Shown: piece after piece, positions 17,301 to 24,552 of the stretch
How the letters are laid out: each line of letters starts with the position of its first letter
Position numbering within the stretch: the first letter of the stretch is position 1
From: Candidatus Woesearchaeota archaeon
Lineage (GTDB): Archaea; Nanobdellota; Nanobdellia; Woesearchaeales; JAGVXP01
Reading direction: 5' to 3'
Length of the DNA stretch: 38,545 bases
NCBI GenBank assembly: GCA_018303725.1
Contig: JAGVXP010000020.1
Coordinates: 1 to 38,545, forward strand
Program-made: the position numbers and the translations under genes
The notes under the pieces: generated by a model
Database searches by the model: none
What the model was told of the DNA's origin: nothing
The model's input: the letters and a program-made list of their open reading frames with translations, nothing else

Positions 17301-17780
17301 TCTTAGATGGATACTTAAGAATAAAGGAATTAGCAATAATAATAAAGCCCCATATCTCTTGAAAAAGTCGGTTACTGTTGAAGCATCAAAATCTAGTTCT
17401 TCTTTTTCTTCCCTGCCCTTTCCTTTCTTTTTAAAGAAACTTTTTATTCTGCCAAAATCAAAAGAAATCTCATCCTCATCTTTGCTCTCTTCTTTGGCTT
17501 CTTCTAGTTCTTTTTCTTCTCTTTTTCCCTTATCTTTCTTCTTAAAAAAATGTTTTATCTTACTAACATCAAAAGAAATCTCATCCTCTTCTGTCTGTTT
17601 ATCTATCTCTTTTTTTCTAATCTCCTCTGCTTCTTTTTTCGTTTCTTCTTCTCTCTTTGGTTTTTCTTCTAGCTCTTCCTTTTTCTTTTCCTCTTTAAGT
17701 TCTTCCTTCTTCTTAAAGAAATTTTTTATCTTACCAAAATCTATAGATATATCCTCATCCTTTTCATCGTCATCAAACAT
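14334..17780 (-). CDS. aglB: AglB/STT3 oligosaccharyltransferase with N-terminal repeated FFKKK motifs
   Basis: The catalytic subunit that transfers a lipid-linked glycan to Asn in N-x-S/T sequons outside the cell. After residue 140 there are about 12-13 membrane segments. Catalytic markers are MDPYFWMRDA near residue 248 (first acidic loop), TVAEQNS near 510 (the TIxE-type Glu), and the sequon-binding NSWWDFGHW near 738, followed by a C-terminal soluble domain. Unusually, residues 1-140 are a charged cytoplasmic region with four copies of a motif like DEISFDxxKIKxFFKKK, the last (ELDFDASTVTDFFKRYG) running into the first membrane segment. Such an extension is not part of the standard family. 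The large size (1148 aa) is partly due to it. The downstream GT2 gene overlaps by 14 nt. Confidence 0.95.
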   Translation of the reverse strand: MFDDDEKDEDISIDFGKIKNFFKKKEELKEEKKKEELEEKPKREEETKKEAEEIRKKEIDKQTEEDEISFDVSKIKHFFKKKDKGKREEKELEEAKEESKDEDEISFDFGRIKSFFKKKGKGREEKEELDFDASTVTDFFKRYGALLLLLIPLFLSIHLRLYTAYLPITDDWAENAVYNQIRSQIREQINQQYPNLPTENKNLKIEKKMQEFVSEQKEQINQQIKATSDYFKSKLQNENGQTYLLEMDPYFWMRDAQNLLEKGHVGDEIRNGVPWDNHMLAPLGRATDVKLHPYLEAYLYKAVHFFNRDVDLMTVAFYIPVILSALAVIPAFFIGRRISGNFGGLIAGIVVAIHPAFLTRTIGGFSDTDAYNILFPLLITWLYLEAFETKERIKKVSLAAISGFLVGVFAFTWIGWWYIFDFIVIASLLYLIYYVLLHREELKKGIKNFIMQSDIKNTLALLAIFVVVSGIFVTLFAGFTTFKDVLTEFSSFVKLKEVGITTIWPNVYTTVAEQNSASLNTVISQIGTGWILVVLISLIGIALTMVGKDSRRISDLLFLAFSTVWFGVILFIKPQNLMFFLVWISIPIIIKFIIALIEKDFKIDIKIAILIFMWYASTIYASTKGLRFTLLLVPAFAIAFGIALGIAYKYIMKWLPKELGIAKWIPGILMCFVFLLVLGFVLLPIYPLCMRGFGDIRFMCYQAKEQAKNEIPSVNDAWYVSLDKIRVESEPNAIINSWWDFGHWFKNIADRAVTFDGTSQNTPMAHWVGKALLTDNEHVAIGILRMLDCGSARGFDYLYYLMLKQEYPNLVEDDFENFSASNLRKKIMSKEGLTIGMAETQINSIFVDTKYLLDDLILLDREGAREALIEKGLDKEEIEILLEYTHCDPPEDYFIVSEDMVGKSGVWSHFGDWNFDKALIYNTLKKKEYMDSLDLSATFLKERLNYSREDSEDIYYEIEDMTNDEANSWISPLHSYGGVVQCSQTSNSTLECSFIQNLILKIDLDNMQADIPIPDGRVLHPNSLVYATEEGFNKKEFNDTIGVGATLYPAGGGRYNIIVASPRLGASVFTRLFYLEGHGLEHFEKFSDQMSVFGGRIIVWKVNWEGGEKNILDDFKEPAAEEGMAAEFEEGTNLTSSNITSNITNESQ

Positions 17781-17829
17781 CTAATCCCACCTTCCGCACA
17801 AAGAAAAAGCTATTATAATAAAAAGCTTT

Positions 17830-18918
17830 CTATTTAAATAACTTCATGGATAAGCACAATAAACGGGGCTCTTTTAATGCCAGCCTTAATAGAAAATTTG
17901 ATGGAAAATCCCTGTCATATTTTTCAATAATTTCCTTGACTTCTTTTTTATCGAACAAAGAAATTAAATAATTATAATCCTCATTAGAGAGCTTATCTAA
18001 AATTTTTCTCATTTGCAAATGCAAAAACAAATCCCTTCCTAGCCTTCCTTTCCATATCCCCTCATAGTTCTTTTTAGTTAAAATTGCATTAACCAAACAC
18101 CCTGCTCCCAATAATCCCTGTATTATCCCGCCGCCGGTTGTCGCTTTAACTTGTGCTGCAGCATCTCCCACCAGATAAACATTATTTTTTTGTGTTCTTA
18201 ACTTTGGATTATAAACAGGGATTAAGCCAGCCTGTTTTTCTATAATGTTTTTTTCATTTATTTTTTTTAATTTTAAAAAACAATCAAAGTCTTTTTTAAC
18301 ATTTTTATAGGAAGCAACCCCCAACCTCACAACATCATCGCCCTCAGGCACTATCCATGCAAAATTCCCAATAAAGGGATAAAACTCAATGCAGTTTTCA
18401 TTTTTTAATTCAACCCTGACTTGCAGCCCGGTCATAAATTCTCTTTTGCTAAACAAACCACAAGACTTAGCAACCCGGCTTAAGGGGCCGTCTGCTCCAA
18501 CAAGATAGCCCGTTTTGATTTTTTTTATTTTATTATTTTTTAAATCCTTTATTATCAATATATTTTTTTTATAATCCAGGAATTTATGGTTCAAAAAAAT
18601 TTTAGAGCCAGACCTTTCAGCCATGTCTGCCAAATATTGGTCAAATTTTTTTCTGTCTAAGATGATATTCTCCTTTTTTAATTTTAATTCTATGCATTTC
18701 TTATTTGGAGAAAAAATCCTTACTCTGTCTGTTTTGTTTACAACAGCTTCTTTTTTTATTTTTATTATCTTTTCTAAATAAGATGCTACAATGCCTGTGC
18801 ATTGGACAGGTTTGCCTACCTCTTTGTGTTCCTCAAATATATTCACTTCTTTTCCTGCTTTTGCGCTTAAATACGCCGAATAGCATCCAGCCGGACCAGC
18901 GCCGATTATTGATATCAT
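17830..18918 (-). CDS. Geranylgeranyl reductase-family FAD enzyme (archaeal lipid saturation)
   Basis: The protein starts with the FAD Rossmann motif IIGAGPAGCYSAYLSAKAG, followed by the family-specific GKPVQCTGIVA, then LVGADGPLSRVAK and VYLVGDAAAQVKATTGGGI, the second FAD/substrate signature with the Gly-rich loop. This is the order seen in digeranylgeranylglycerophospholipid reductases, which saturate the isoprenoid chains of archaeal membrane lipids. The length (362 aa) is slightly short of the usual ~390-400, with the C-terminal part compact. Related FAD reductases act on other polyprenyl substrates such as dolichol, which would also fit the glycan context. The gene supports an archaeal origin for the window. 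Confidence 0.9.
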   Translation of the reverse strand: MISIIGAGPAGCYSAYLSAKAGKEVNIFEEHKEVGKPVQCTGIVASYLEKIIKIKKEAVVNKTDRVRIFSPNKKCIELKLKKENIILDRKKFDQYLADMAERSGSKIFLNHKFLDYKKNILIIKDLKNNKIKKIKTGYLVGADGPLSRVAKSCGLFSKREFMTGLQVRVELKNENCIEFYPFIGNFAWIVPEGDDVVRLGVASYKNVKKDFDCFLKLKKINEKNIIEKQAGLIPVYNPKLRTQKNNVYLVGDAAAQVKATTGGGIIQGLLGAGCLVNAILTKKNYEGIWKGRLGRDLFLHLQMRKILDKLSNEDYNYLISLFDKKEVKEIIEKYDRDFPSNFLLRLALKEPRLLCLSMKLFK

Positions 18919-19042
18919 AAAAGAAGGAATCTCTAATAGGTATATATTTTTTTGTTTTTGGGATTTGTATCTATTCTAAAATAGTTACAATAGAAATATT
19001 TAAATATAGTGATATTCTCCCAAAATTAGGGGGTGTATCTTT

Positions 19043-19963
19043 ATGAAATTTAACGGTTTAGTGCAGCAAGTAAACCAACTTGTTTCTAATTATATGTCCA
19101 TGGATATAAGATTGCCTAGATGGCCTTATGTTGTGGCCTTAGTCACAACACTTACTGTTGCACCTACCGCAATTAGCTCTGTAAGGGATGCGGCTAGTAA
19201 TTTTGTTAACAATACAAAAGAGGAGCTAGTTGAGATTATCAACCAACTAATGTCACAAAACGAACAAACATCCAAAGAAAAAAACGCATTAGAAAAGGAA
19301 AGAAGGGAATTAGAAGAGAGACTTATGTCCCTTGGTGTAGTTCCTGACAAGGATCCATGTGATATAGGTATAACCCACAAATCAAGATACTTTTTTGGTT
19401 TAATCCCTGGCAGCACGTATGAAGTTTCAATGGACAAGCTTTTAGAAGAACTTGGGGATAAATATGGAAAGATTGCTTTTAATCAAATACAGTTTTATGC
19501 CCCAGACAGGATGGCTTATACCTTTACCCCTAGAAACGGCGGTACTATAAGGATCTTAAATTATAAAGGCAATGAGATAACGCCTTATGACCCTGCAAAA
19601 GGCAATAAAAGGAAAAAAGACACCGGACCAGTTACTGCTCAAAAAAATGGTAGTTTAAGATTCAAGCCAACATGGAAAATGCCAGATAAAGGAAGCAGCC
19701 ATGCTGGCAGAGCTCCATTCTATCCTATCGATCCTGATACAGGCAGGACACCAAATCAATATACTGTTGAATACAGGGGGCCCAATGGTGATGTTGATTA
19801 CATCCATCTATGTGTTATAAGGACAAGCAGGGAACAAGAAGTTGGGATTATTGCTGCTGTTGGTGGTGTGGTAATTGGAAGTGAATTATTTCCTGAAACA
19901 AAAACATTACAAGATGTAATAGGAGTGCCGCCAGGTAGGGGACCAGGCACTGGCCCAAGATAA
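19043..19963 (+). CDS. Membrane-anchored protein with coiled coil, family not recognised
   Basis: I do not recognise this protein. Residues about 26-45 (WPYVVALVTTLTVAPTAISS) are a single membrane segment or signal anchor. Residues about 50-95 are a strongly heptad-like, charged coiled coil (EELVEIINQLM, KNALEKERRELEERL). A conserved-looking globular part of about 200 residues follows, then a Pro/Gly-rich end (GVPPGRGPGTGP). The start is supported by an AGGGGGTG ribosome binding site and an ATTTAAATATA box about 40 nt upstream. A second hydrophobic stretch VGIIAAVGGVVIGSELF lies near residue 275. It is followed 25 nt later by a secreted repeat protein, so it may belong to the cell envelope. 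Confidence 0.8.
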   Translation: MKFNGLVQQVNQLVSNYMSMDIRLPRWPYVVALVTTLTVAPTAISSVRDAASNFVNNTKEELVEIINQLMSQNEQTSKEKNALEKERRELEERLMSLGVVPDKDPCDIGITHKSRYFFGLIPGSTYEVSMDKLLEELGDKYGKIAFNQIQFYAPDRMAYTFTPRNGGTIRILNYKGNEITPYDPAKGNKRKKDTGPVTAQKNGSLRFKPTWKMPDKGSSHAGRAPFYPIDPDTGRTPNQYTVEYRGPNGDVDYIHLCVIRTSREQEVGIIAAVGGVVIGSELFPETKTLQDVIGVPPGRGPGTGPR

Positions 19964-19988
19964 TCATCAATCTATCATTTTTAAATAT

Positions 19989-22109
19989 TTGGGGGGTTGG
20001 AAAATCAAAAAAGAAATTAGTTCAATTATAGTTATACTTTTATTAATCTTTAATACAACATTTGTATCAGCTTACCCTGTTACAATTAGGTTAACAGCTA
20101 ATGTGGGTGACTTTTATACAGATGTTTACAGGTGTTCTAGCCCTAATTGCAATGGTATAACCTTTTATAGCAGCAATTATGGAAACCCTAATTTATATAC
20201 TGTGGCAGGGTCTGGAACACAATATTTTGCAGAATATGACTATTTGAATTGTTATTTGTCTCAAAAATACACTATGAATTTTACAGGCAGCACAGGGCCA
20301 GGGCCATGGGATTATGATGTCAACTTTGTAAAGAAAAATAGCTGTAATTCAACAATAAACTCTGTTGTTATTTCTGATAATAATGTTGTTGTTGGAGAGG
20401 TTGTTGCAGTAACAGCTAATATAAGGAGTGCTTTTGACGACCCCAGCGCTCCACCAAATAAAGTGCCTAGCGCATTAAACTCATATTTTTCTTCAGATAT
20501 TATTATAGAGCTAAGAATTAATGGAGCAGCTGTTGATACAAGAAACGTAGACATATTTATGGGGGCTAATCAAGATGTTCAGTTAACGTGGATTCCAGCT
20601 TCAACCGGAACTTATAGTGTAGAAATAGTAACTAATGTTAATGATTGTAGCTGCTCTAATTCATTAACATCAACAAATCCTGCTGGTAATATAAATGTAA
20701 ATCCAATCAGCAGTAGTTGGAGATATAACAGCACTTGGTTGGACCCTTACGATTATGTCTCCCAAAGCCAATATGGTTTATGTAATGAAGGTAATGGCGG
20801 TTATTGTGGAGCCCACCAGCCAGGATGGACAAGTTGCGATGATTATGATCAAGATGTATACAGGCCCGGAATGTTTTGGTGTAATCCTAATGATTGCGGA
20901 GCGGATATTTACAGGGAATTTATGTTAAGGTTGCCAGCTGTGACAGGGGATAACGATTGTTTGATAAGCATGAGGGGAGGTTATGATGACACCACAACAG
21001 AGCAGCTAAAGTTTACCCATTCCTATAATGGCAATACAGCTATAAGCACAATAATTGTTCCCGATGCTGGTTCTGGTGAAATTGAATTTACTTTCCCGGG
21101 AACATTCACCTTCCAGACAGGAACAAATTATATGCATTTCACAAACCCGCAGTTTTGTGTGCAATCTGGCAGCGGAAGTGTTCATGTTAGGGAATTTAAT
21201 GTCTTATGCGGAGCAAACACAGCCCCGACATTAGCAGGAATCCCCAATCAACAAACCGATGAGGATACAACGCCAACTTGGCAAATTGATCTGTGGTCAT
21301 ATGCCTCAGATAATGAAGAAACTGATGACCAATTAAGTTTCTCTGTTTCATCACAATCCAATCCAGGCCTTATCTCATGCTCAATATCCTCAAATAGGTA
21401 TCTAAGCTGCGGAGCTCCAGCTCCAAACCAAAATGGGTATTCTGATGTTACTGTTCAGGTTTCCGATGGCCTTTTAACAGACACAACTAATTTTAGAGTA
21501 ACTGTTAACCAGGTAGATGAACTATGCAGCGATGGTATTGACAACGACGGAGACAGCTTAGCAGACGACCTAGACCCAGGCTGTTATGACTCTGGCGCTT
21601 ACAATCCAAATGACAGTGATGAAACAGACACACTGTCTCCAAGTGACAATGGCTGTGCTGATGCAGCTGATAATGATGAAATGACAGAATGCCAGGACTC
21701 CATTGACAATGACTTAGATACATTTACAGATTTATTAGATCCCGGCTGTGCTGATGTGCAAGACAGCTCAGAGTTAAACCCAGCAGTGCAGTGCGATGAT
21801 AATATAGATAACGACTTAGACACTTACACAGATTACCCTAACGACCCTGGCTGTACAAGCCCAACAGATAATAATGAATTAGATATAGCTCCAGCATGTA
21901 GTGATGGTTCAGATAATGATTTAGATGGTTTTATTGACTGGCCTAGTGACCCAGGCTGTATAGACGCAACAGATACTACAGAAACAAACCCCGCAATAGA
22001 ATGCGATGATGGCATAGATAATGCAGATGCTGATAACCTAATTGACATGGCAGACCCTGGCTGTACAAATCCATCAGACACATCCGAAACCAATGGACAA
22101 ATGACCTAG
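19989..22109 (+). CDS. Secreted surface protein with calcium-binding-type Cys/Asp repeats, N-terminal part (frame broken)
   Basis: A signal peptide (KKEISSIIVILLLIFNTTFVSA) leads into several beta-rich extracellular domains: a Cys-containing module, a CARDB/NEW3-like Ig domain (about 118-235), a Cys-rich module with HQPGWTSCDDYD, and a cadherin-like domain (about 410-510, APTLAGIPNQQTDEDT). From residue 513 there are repeats of about 35 aa of the form CDDGIDNDxDxLxDxxDPGCxxPxD, likely calcium-binding and disulfide-linked. The frame closes at 22109 in the middle of a repeat, but the repeats continue in another frame to 22807, so this is the front part of a frameshifted gene. The start is unclear: TTG at 19989 gives the track frame, but a GGGGGG ribosome binding site lies after it, and the expected ATG position reads ATC. 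Confidence 0.85.
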   Translation: MGGWKIKKEISSIIVILLLIFNTTFVSAYPVTIRLTANVGDFYTDVYRCSSPNCNGITFYSSNYGNPNLYTVAGSGTQYFAEYDYLNCYLSQKYTMNFTGSTGPGPWDYDVNFVKKNSCNSTINSVVISDNNVVVGEVVAVTANIRSAFDDPSAPPNKVPSALNSYFSSDIIIELRINGAAVDTRNVDIFMGANQDVQLTWIPASTGTYSVEIVTNVNDCSCSNSLTSTNPAGNINVNPISSSWRYNSTWLDPYDYVSQSQYGLCNEGNGGYCGAHQPGWTSCDDYDQDVYRPGMFWCNPNDCGADIYREFMLRLPAVTGDNDCLISMRGGYDDTTTEQLKFTHSYNGNTAISTIIVPDAGSGEIEFTFPGTFTFQTGTNYMHFTNPQFCVQSGSGSVHVREFNVLCGANTAPTLAGIPNQQTDEDTTPTWQIDLWSYASDNEETDDQLSFSVSSQSNPGLISCSISSNRYLSCGAPAPNQNGYSDVTVQVSDGLLTDTTNFRVTVNQVDELCSDGIDNDGDSLADDLDPGCYDSGAYNPNDSDETDTLSPSDNGCADAADNDEMTECQDSIDNDLDTFTDLLDPGCADVQDSSELNPAVQCDDNIDNDLDTYTDYPNDPGCTSPTDNNELDIAPACSDGSDNDLDGFIDWPSDPGCIDATDTTETNPAIECDDGIDNADADNLIDMADPGCTNPSDTSETNGQMT

Positions 22110-22807
22110 GCTGTACAAGTTATTCGGACAGCTCAGAATTAAACCCATTAATAGAATGTGACGACGGCTCTGACAATTCAGATGCTGATAGCTTAGCAGA
22201 TTACCCAGCTGACCCAGGCTGTACAAGCCCGTCTGATGCAACAGAGACAGACGGTGATTGTGACGACCTAAATGATAATGATGGTGACACCTACACAGAT
22301 TACCCTAACGACCCAGGCTGTACAAGTTATTCGGACAGCTCAGAATTAAACCCAGTAATAGAATGCGACAACGGAATTGATGACGATTTAGATGGCTTAA
22401 TAGATTACCCTGATGATATAGGTTGCGGGACTCCAATAGATAGCGATGAATTTAATCCAGCACCCCCGGTAGAAAATATAAATTTAGAGAGCAGGGATTT
22501 GCGTATCAATCATATTACTATCCCTCAAGATAGTTTTATTAGGCCTGGTGATGATTTAGCGCTTGAGCTTGATTTCGAAAATGAAGGAACTATATTTATG
22601 GATGATGTTACAGTTACTATTATCTCCCCCGAGTTAGGCATAAAAAAAAGGATTGGCCCTTTTGATTTAGACAAAAATGAGGATACAACTAGGACGCTCT
22701 TATTAGAAATGCCTTACTATGTGGAACCAGGCATTTACGATCTAAGAATCACAATAAGCAATGACAAATACAGAAGGGTAAGGCACAGGCCAATTGTAAT
22801 AACCTAA
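22110..22807 (+). pseudogene. Frameshifted C-terminal part of the calcium-binding-repeat surface protein
   Basis: Reading from 22100 in the frame of the 22499 ORF gives an open stretch to the stop at 22805-22807: NDLGCTSYSDSSELN, then three more full Cys/Asp repeats, and a final 100-residue Ig-like domain (LRINHITIPQDSFIRPGDD...) of the NEW3/CARDB kind. It has no start codon of its own with a ribosome binding site, so it is the rest of the gene beginning at 19989. The break falls within about ten nucleotides before 22108, where a 40-nt perfect direct repeat begins (second copy 22315-22354). A sequencing or assembly error, true decay, or a switchable frame are all possible. Confidence 0.8.
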
Positions 22808-22815
22808 CTATACTT

Positions 22816-22847
22816 GCGGACAAAAATAATTAGGCATTTTTGTCCGC
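22816..22847 (+). terminator. Strong hairpin after the surface-protein gene
   Basis: GCGGACAAAAAT and ATTTTTGTCCGC form a perfect 12-bp stem around an 8-nt loop, starting 8 nt after the stop codon. It is the most G/C-rich stem base in the neighbourhood. Position and symmetry fit a transcript end or 3'-end protection; there is no long T-run after it, so factor-independent termination is not assured. Confidence 0.5.
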
Positions 22848-22855
22848 TCGTAATA

Positions 22856-22933
22856 TGTCAGAAATCGCAACTATTAATTATAAATACTTGCGATTTCTGA
22901 GCATGCTCAAACACAGCTATGCTGTTTTTGACA
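22856..22933 (+). repeat. Variable-stem element, short copy C (two hairpins)
   Basis: The same ends as copies A and B are present (TGTCA at the left, TGACA at the right), but only hairpins 1 and 4 are kept. Hairpin 1 is GAAATCGCAA paired with TTGCGATTTC around a 17-nt loop. The junction is TGAGCATGCTCA, a perfect palindrome made of the TGAG and ATGCTCA ends of the longer linkers. Hairpin 4 is CAGC-tat-GCTG extended by A-T pairs. This looks like the minimal form of the family. Confidence 0.8.
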
Positions 22934-22975
22934 AGCAAAAGACATTTTATTGTCTAAATGTTTATGTCTTTTGCT
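22934..22975 (+). repeat. Additional hairpin directly after element C
   Basis: AGCAAAAGACAT and ATGTCTTTTGCT form a perfect 12-bp stem around an 18-nt AT-rich loop, beginning at the base after element C ends. It has no conserved linker and may be an independent hairpin or a terminator of the preceding transcript. Confidence 0.5.
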
Positions 22976-23037
22976 ATAATATATACTCAACTACAATAAT
23001 ATTTATATAGAAGTTATGACTCCACAATAGTTATAAA

Positions 23038-23096
23038 GAGTAACCACTTTACTATGCTCAATAATCGAAAAGTTTAAATATAAGTGGTGGTTACTC
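23038..23096 (+). promoter_or_regulatory. TATA box flanked by a 10-bp inverted repeat upstream of the NEW3-domain gene
   Basis: GAGTAACCAC (23038-23047) and GTGGTTACTC (23087-23096) are perfect inverted arms. The right arm starts about 10 nt after a TTTAAATATAA box (23073-23083), so the arms bracket the core promoter. The predicted transcript start falls near 23104, leaving a leader of about 64 nt before the ATG at 23168. A looping repressor or activator pair is a reasonable inference; the binder is not known. Confidence 0.5.
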
Positions 23097-23167
23097 AATA
23101 TAAAAATAAAAATATAGAGGTTTTATAATCTCTTAATGTTAGGTTAAAAATGTTGGGGGTAGGAAAA

Positions 23168-24469
23168 ATGATGAATAAGAAAATGAAGTTGTTTAGTGTG
23201 CTAATGTTATTTGTGATTGGGATTTTAGCAGCAGGCTTTGCAAGCGCTGCTCAGATAAGCGCAATACAAGAGGTAAAAATTAGTGGTGATGTGATAGACG
23301 AAACAGGCACCAATTATATTCTTGGTTTAGAAAGGGGAGAAGAATTTGATGTTAAAGTAAAGGTTAGTTCTGCATTTGCTTTGGATGACGCTCAAGTTGA
23401 AGCTATGGTAAGGGGTTATGACCATGATGACCTGATTGACGACATATCTGACACATTTGATATGAAAGCAGGTGTAACTTATTATAAGACCCTCAACTTA
23501 AAACTGCCTTCAAGAATGGATCAGGACACATACCAGTTGAGAGTTATGGTTTCAGACAGAAACAATACACAAGAAGTTAAGGATTACACATTGGAGATTG
23601 ATACAGCAAGACATAAATTGGAGATAAAAGACATCGTTCTTAATCCAGAAAACGAAGTGCAAGCTGGAAGATCTTTATTAACAACTGTAAGATTAAAGAA
23701 TAGGGGAGAAAGCCAGGAAGAAGACATAAAAGTCAAGGTTTCAATTCCAGCACTGGGAATTAGCGCTTCTGATTATATTGATGAGCTTGATGAAGAGGAC
23801 TGTGCAGACAGTGGCTGCGATGATTCAACTACAAGCGAAGAGATTTATATGAGAATCCCTGTCGATGCTGCTACCGGCGATTACACTGTTAAAGTTGAAG
23901 TTGGCTATGACGATGGTGATGAAAAAGAAACAGAAACAGCAACAATAAGGATTATAGGAGAAGAAGAAACTGCAGCAACATCCGATACAACAACTGCTAA
24001 GACAATAATAACTGTTGGTCCTGAAATCCAGGATATTACAAAAGGAGCCGGTGGAGTTGTCTATCTATTGACAATAAGCAACACAGCTTCAACATCAAAG
24101 ACATACGCAGTTAGTACAGGCGGAGCAGATTGGGCTGATTTCAGCATAACACCAAGCAAAGTAGTTGTTGTCGATGCTGGCGAATCAAGCACAGTTTATA
24201 TATCCGTTTCAGCTAAAGACACCGCAACAGCAGGAGAAAACAGCTTCACGCTATCAATAAAAAGCGGAGAAAAAACACTGAAAGAAGTGGCATTAAAAGC
24301 TAATGTTGTTGAGCCAAAAACAAGCGGATGGAAAACACTCAAAAGAGCTTTGGAAGTGGGTTTGTTTGTGTTGATAGTTTTGCTTGTCATCTTAGGTTTG
24401 ATAATCGGATTTACCAAGTTAAAGGGATCTGAAGAAGAGCCTAAGGAAGAAGAAAAGACCTACTACTAA
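23168..24469 (+). CDS. Secreted, C-terminally anchored surface protein with NEW3/CARDB-like Ig domains
   Basis: The track begins at 23150, but the GGGGGT ribosome binding site (23155-23160) lies inside that extension, so the ATG at 23168 (MMNKKMKLFSV) is chosen. A signal peptide ending near SAA is followed by three beta-rich domains: one around residues 20-140, a CARDB-like domain (about 140-260, LEIKDIVLNPENEVQAG) with an acidic Cys pair (DCADSGC), and an Ig-like domain (about 275-385, VGPEIQDITKGAGG). A C-terminal membrane segment (GLFVLIVLLVILGLIIGF) and a short acidic/basic tail end the protein. It probably sits in or under the S-layer. The acidic surface and own strong promoter fit an abundant envelope protein. 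Confidence 0.87.
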   Translation: MMNKKMKLFSVLMLFVIGILAAGFASAAQISAIQEVKISGDVIDETGTNYILGLERGEEFDVKVKVSSAFALDDAQVEAMVRGYDHDDLIDDISDTFDMKAGVTYYKTLNLKLPSRMDQDTYQLRVMVSDRNNTQEVKDYTLEIDTARHKLEIKDIVLNPENEVQAGRSLLTTVRLKNRGESQEEDIKVKVSIPALGISASDYIDELDEEDCADSGCDDSTTSEEIYMRIPVDAATGDYTVKVEVGYDDGDEKETETATIRIIGEEETAATSDTTTAKTIITVGPEIQDITKGAGGVVYLLTISNTASTSKTYAVSTGGADWADFSITPSKVVVVDAGESSTVYISVSAKDTATAGENSFTLSIKSGEKTLKEVALKANVVEPKTSGWKTLKRALEVGLFVLIVLLVILGLIIGFTKLKGSEEEPKEEEKTYY

Positions 24470-24552
24470 AATATTTTTATTTTTTATATTTCTTATTTCT
24501 ATTATTATTAACTGATGGTTAGCCACTCGCCAGCGTAAGCAGGGGAATTTAA

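Noticed and set aside
17359-17784. 141-aa Ser-rich plus-strand ORF
   Set aside because: It is the antisense shadow of the Lys/Glu-rich N-terminal repeats of AglB.
21599-22093. Minus-strand ORFs over the Cys/Asp repeats
   Set aside because: They are antisense frames kept open by the repeat composition and show no domain or start signal.
22499-22807. Separate 102-aa gene
   Set aside because: The frame is open back to 22100 with continuing Cys/Asp repeats, so this is the tail of the frameshifted surface-protein gene, not an independent gene.
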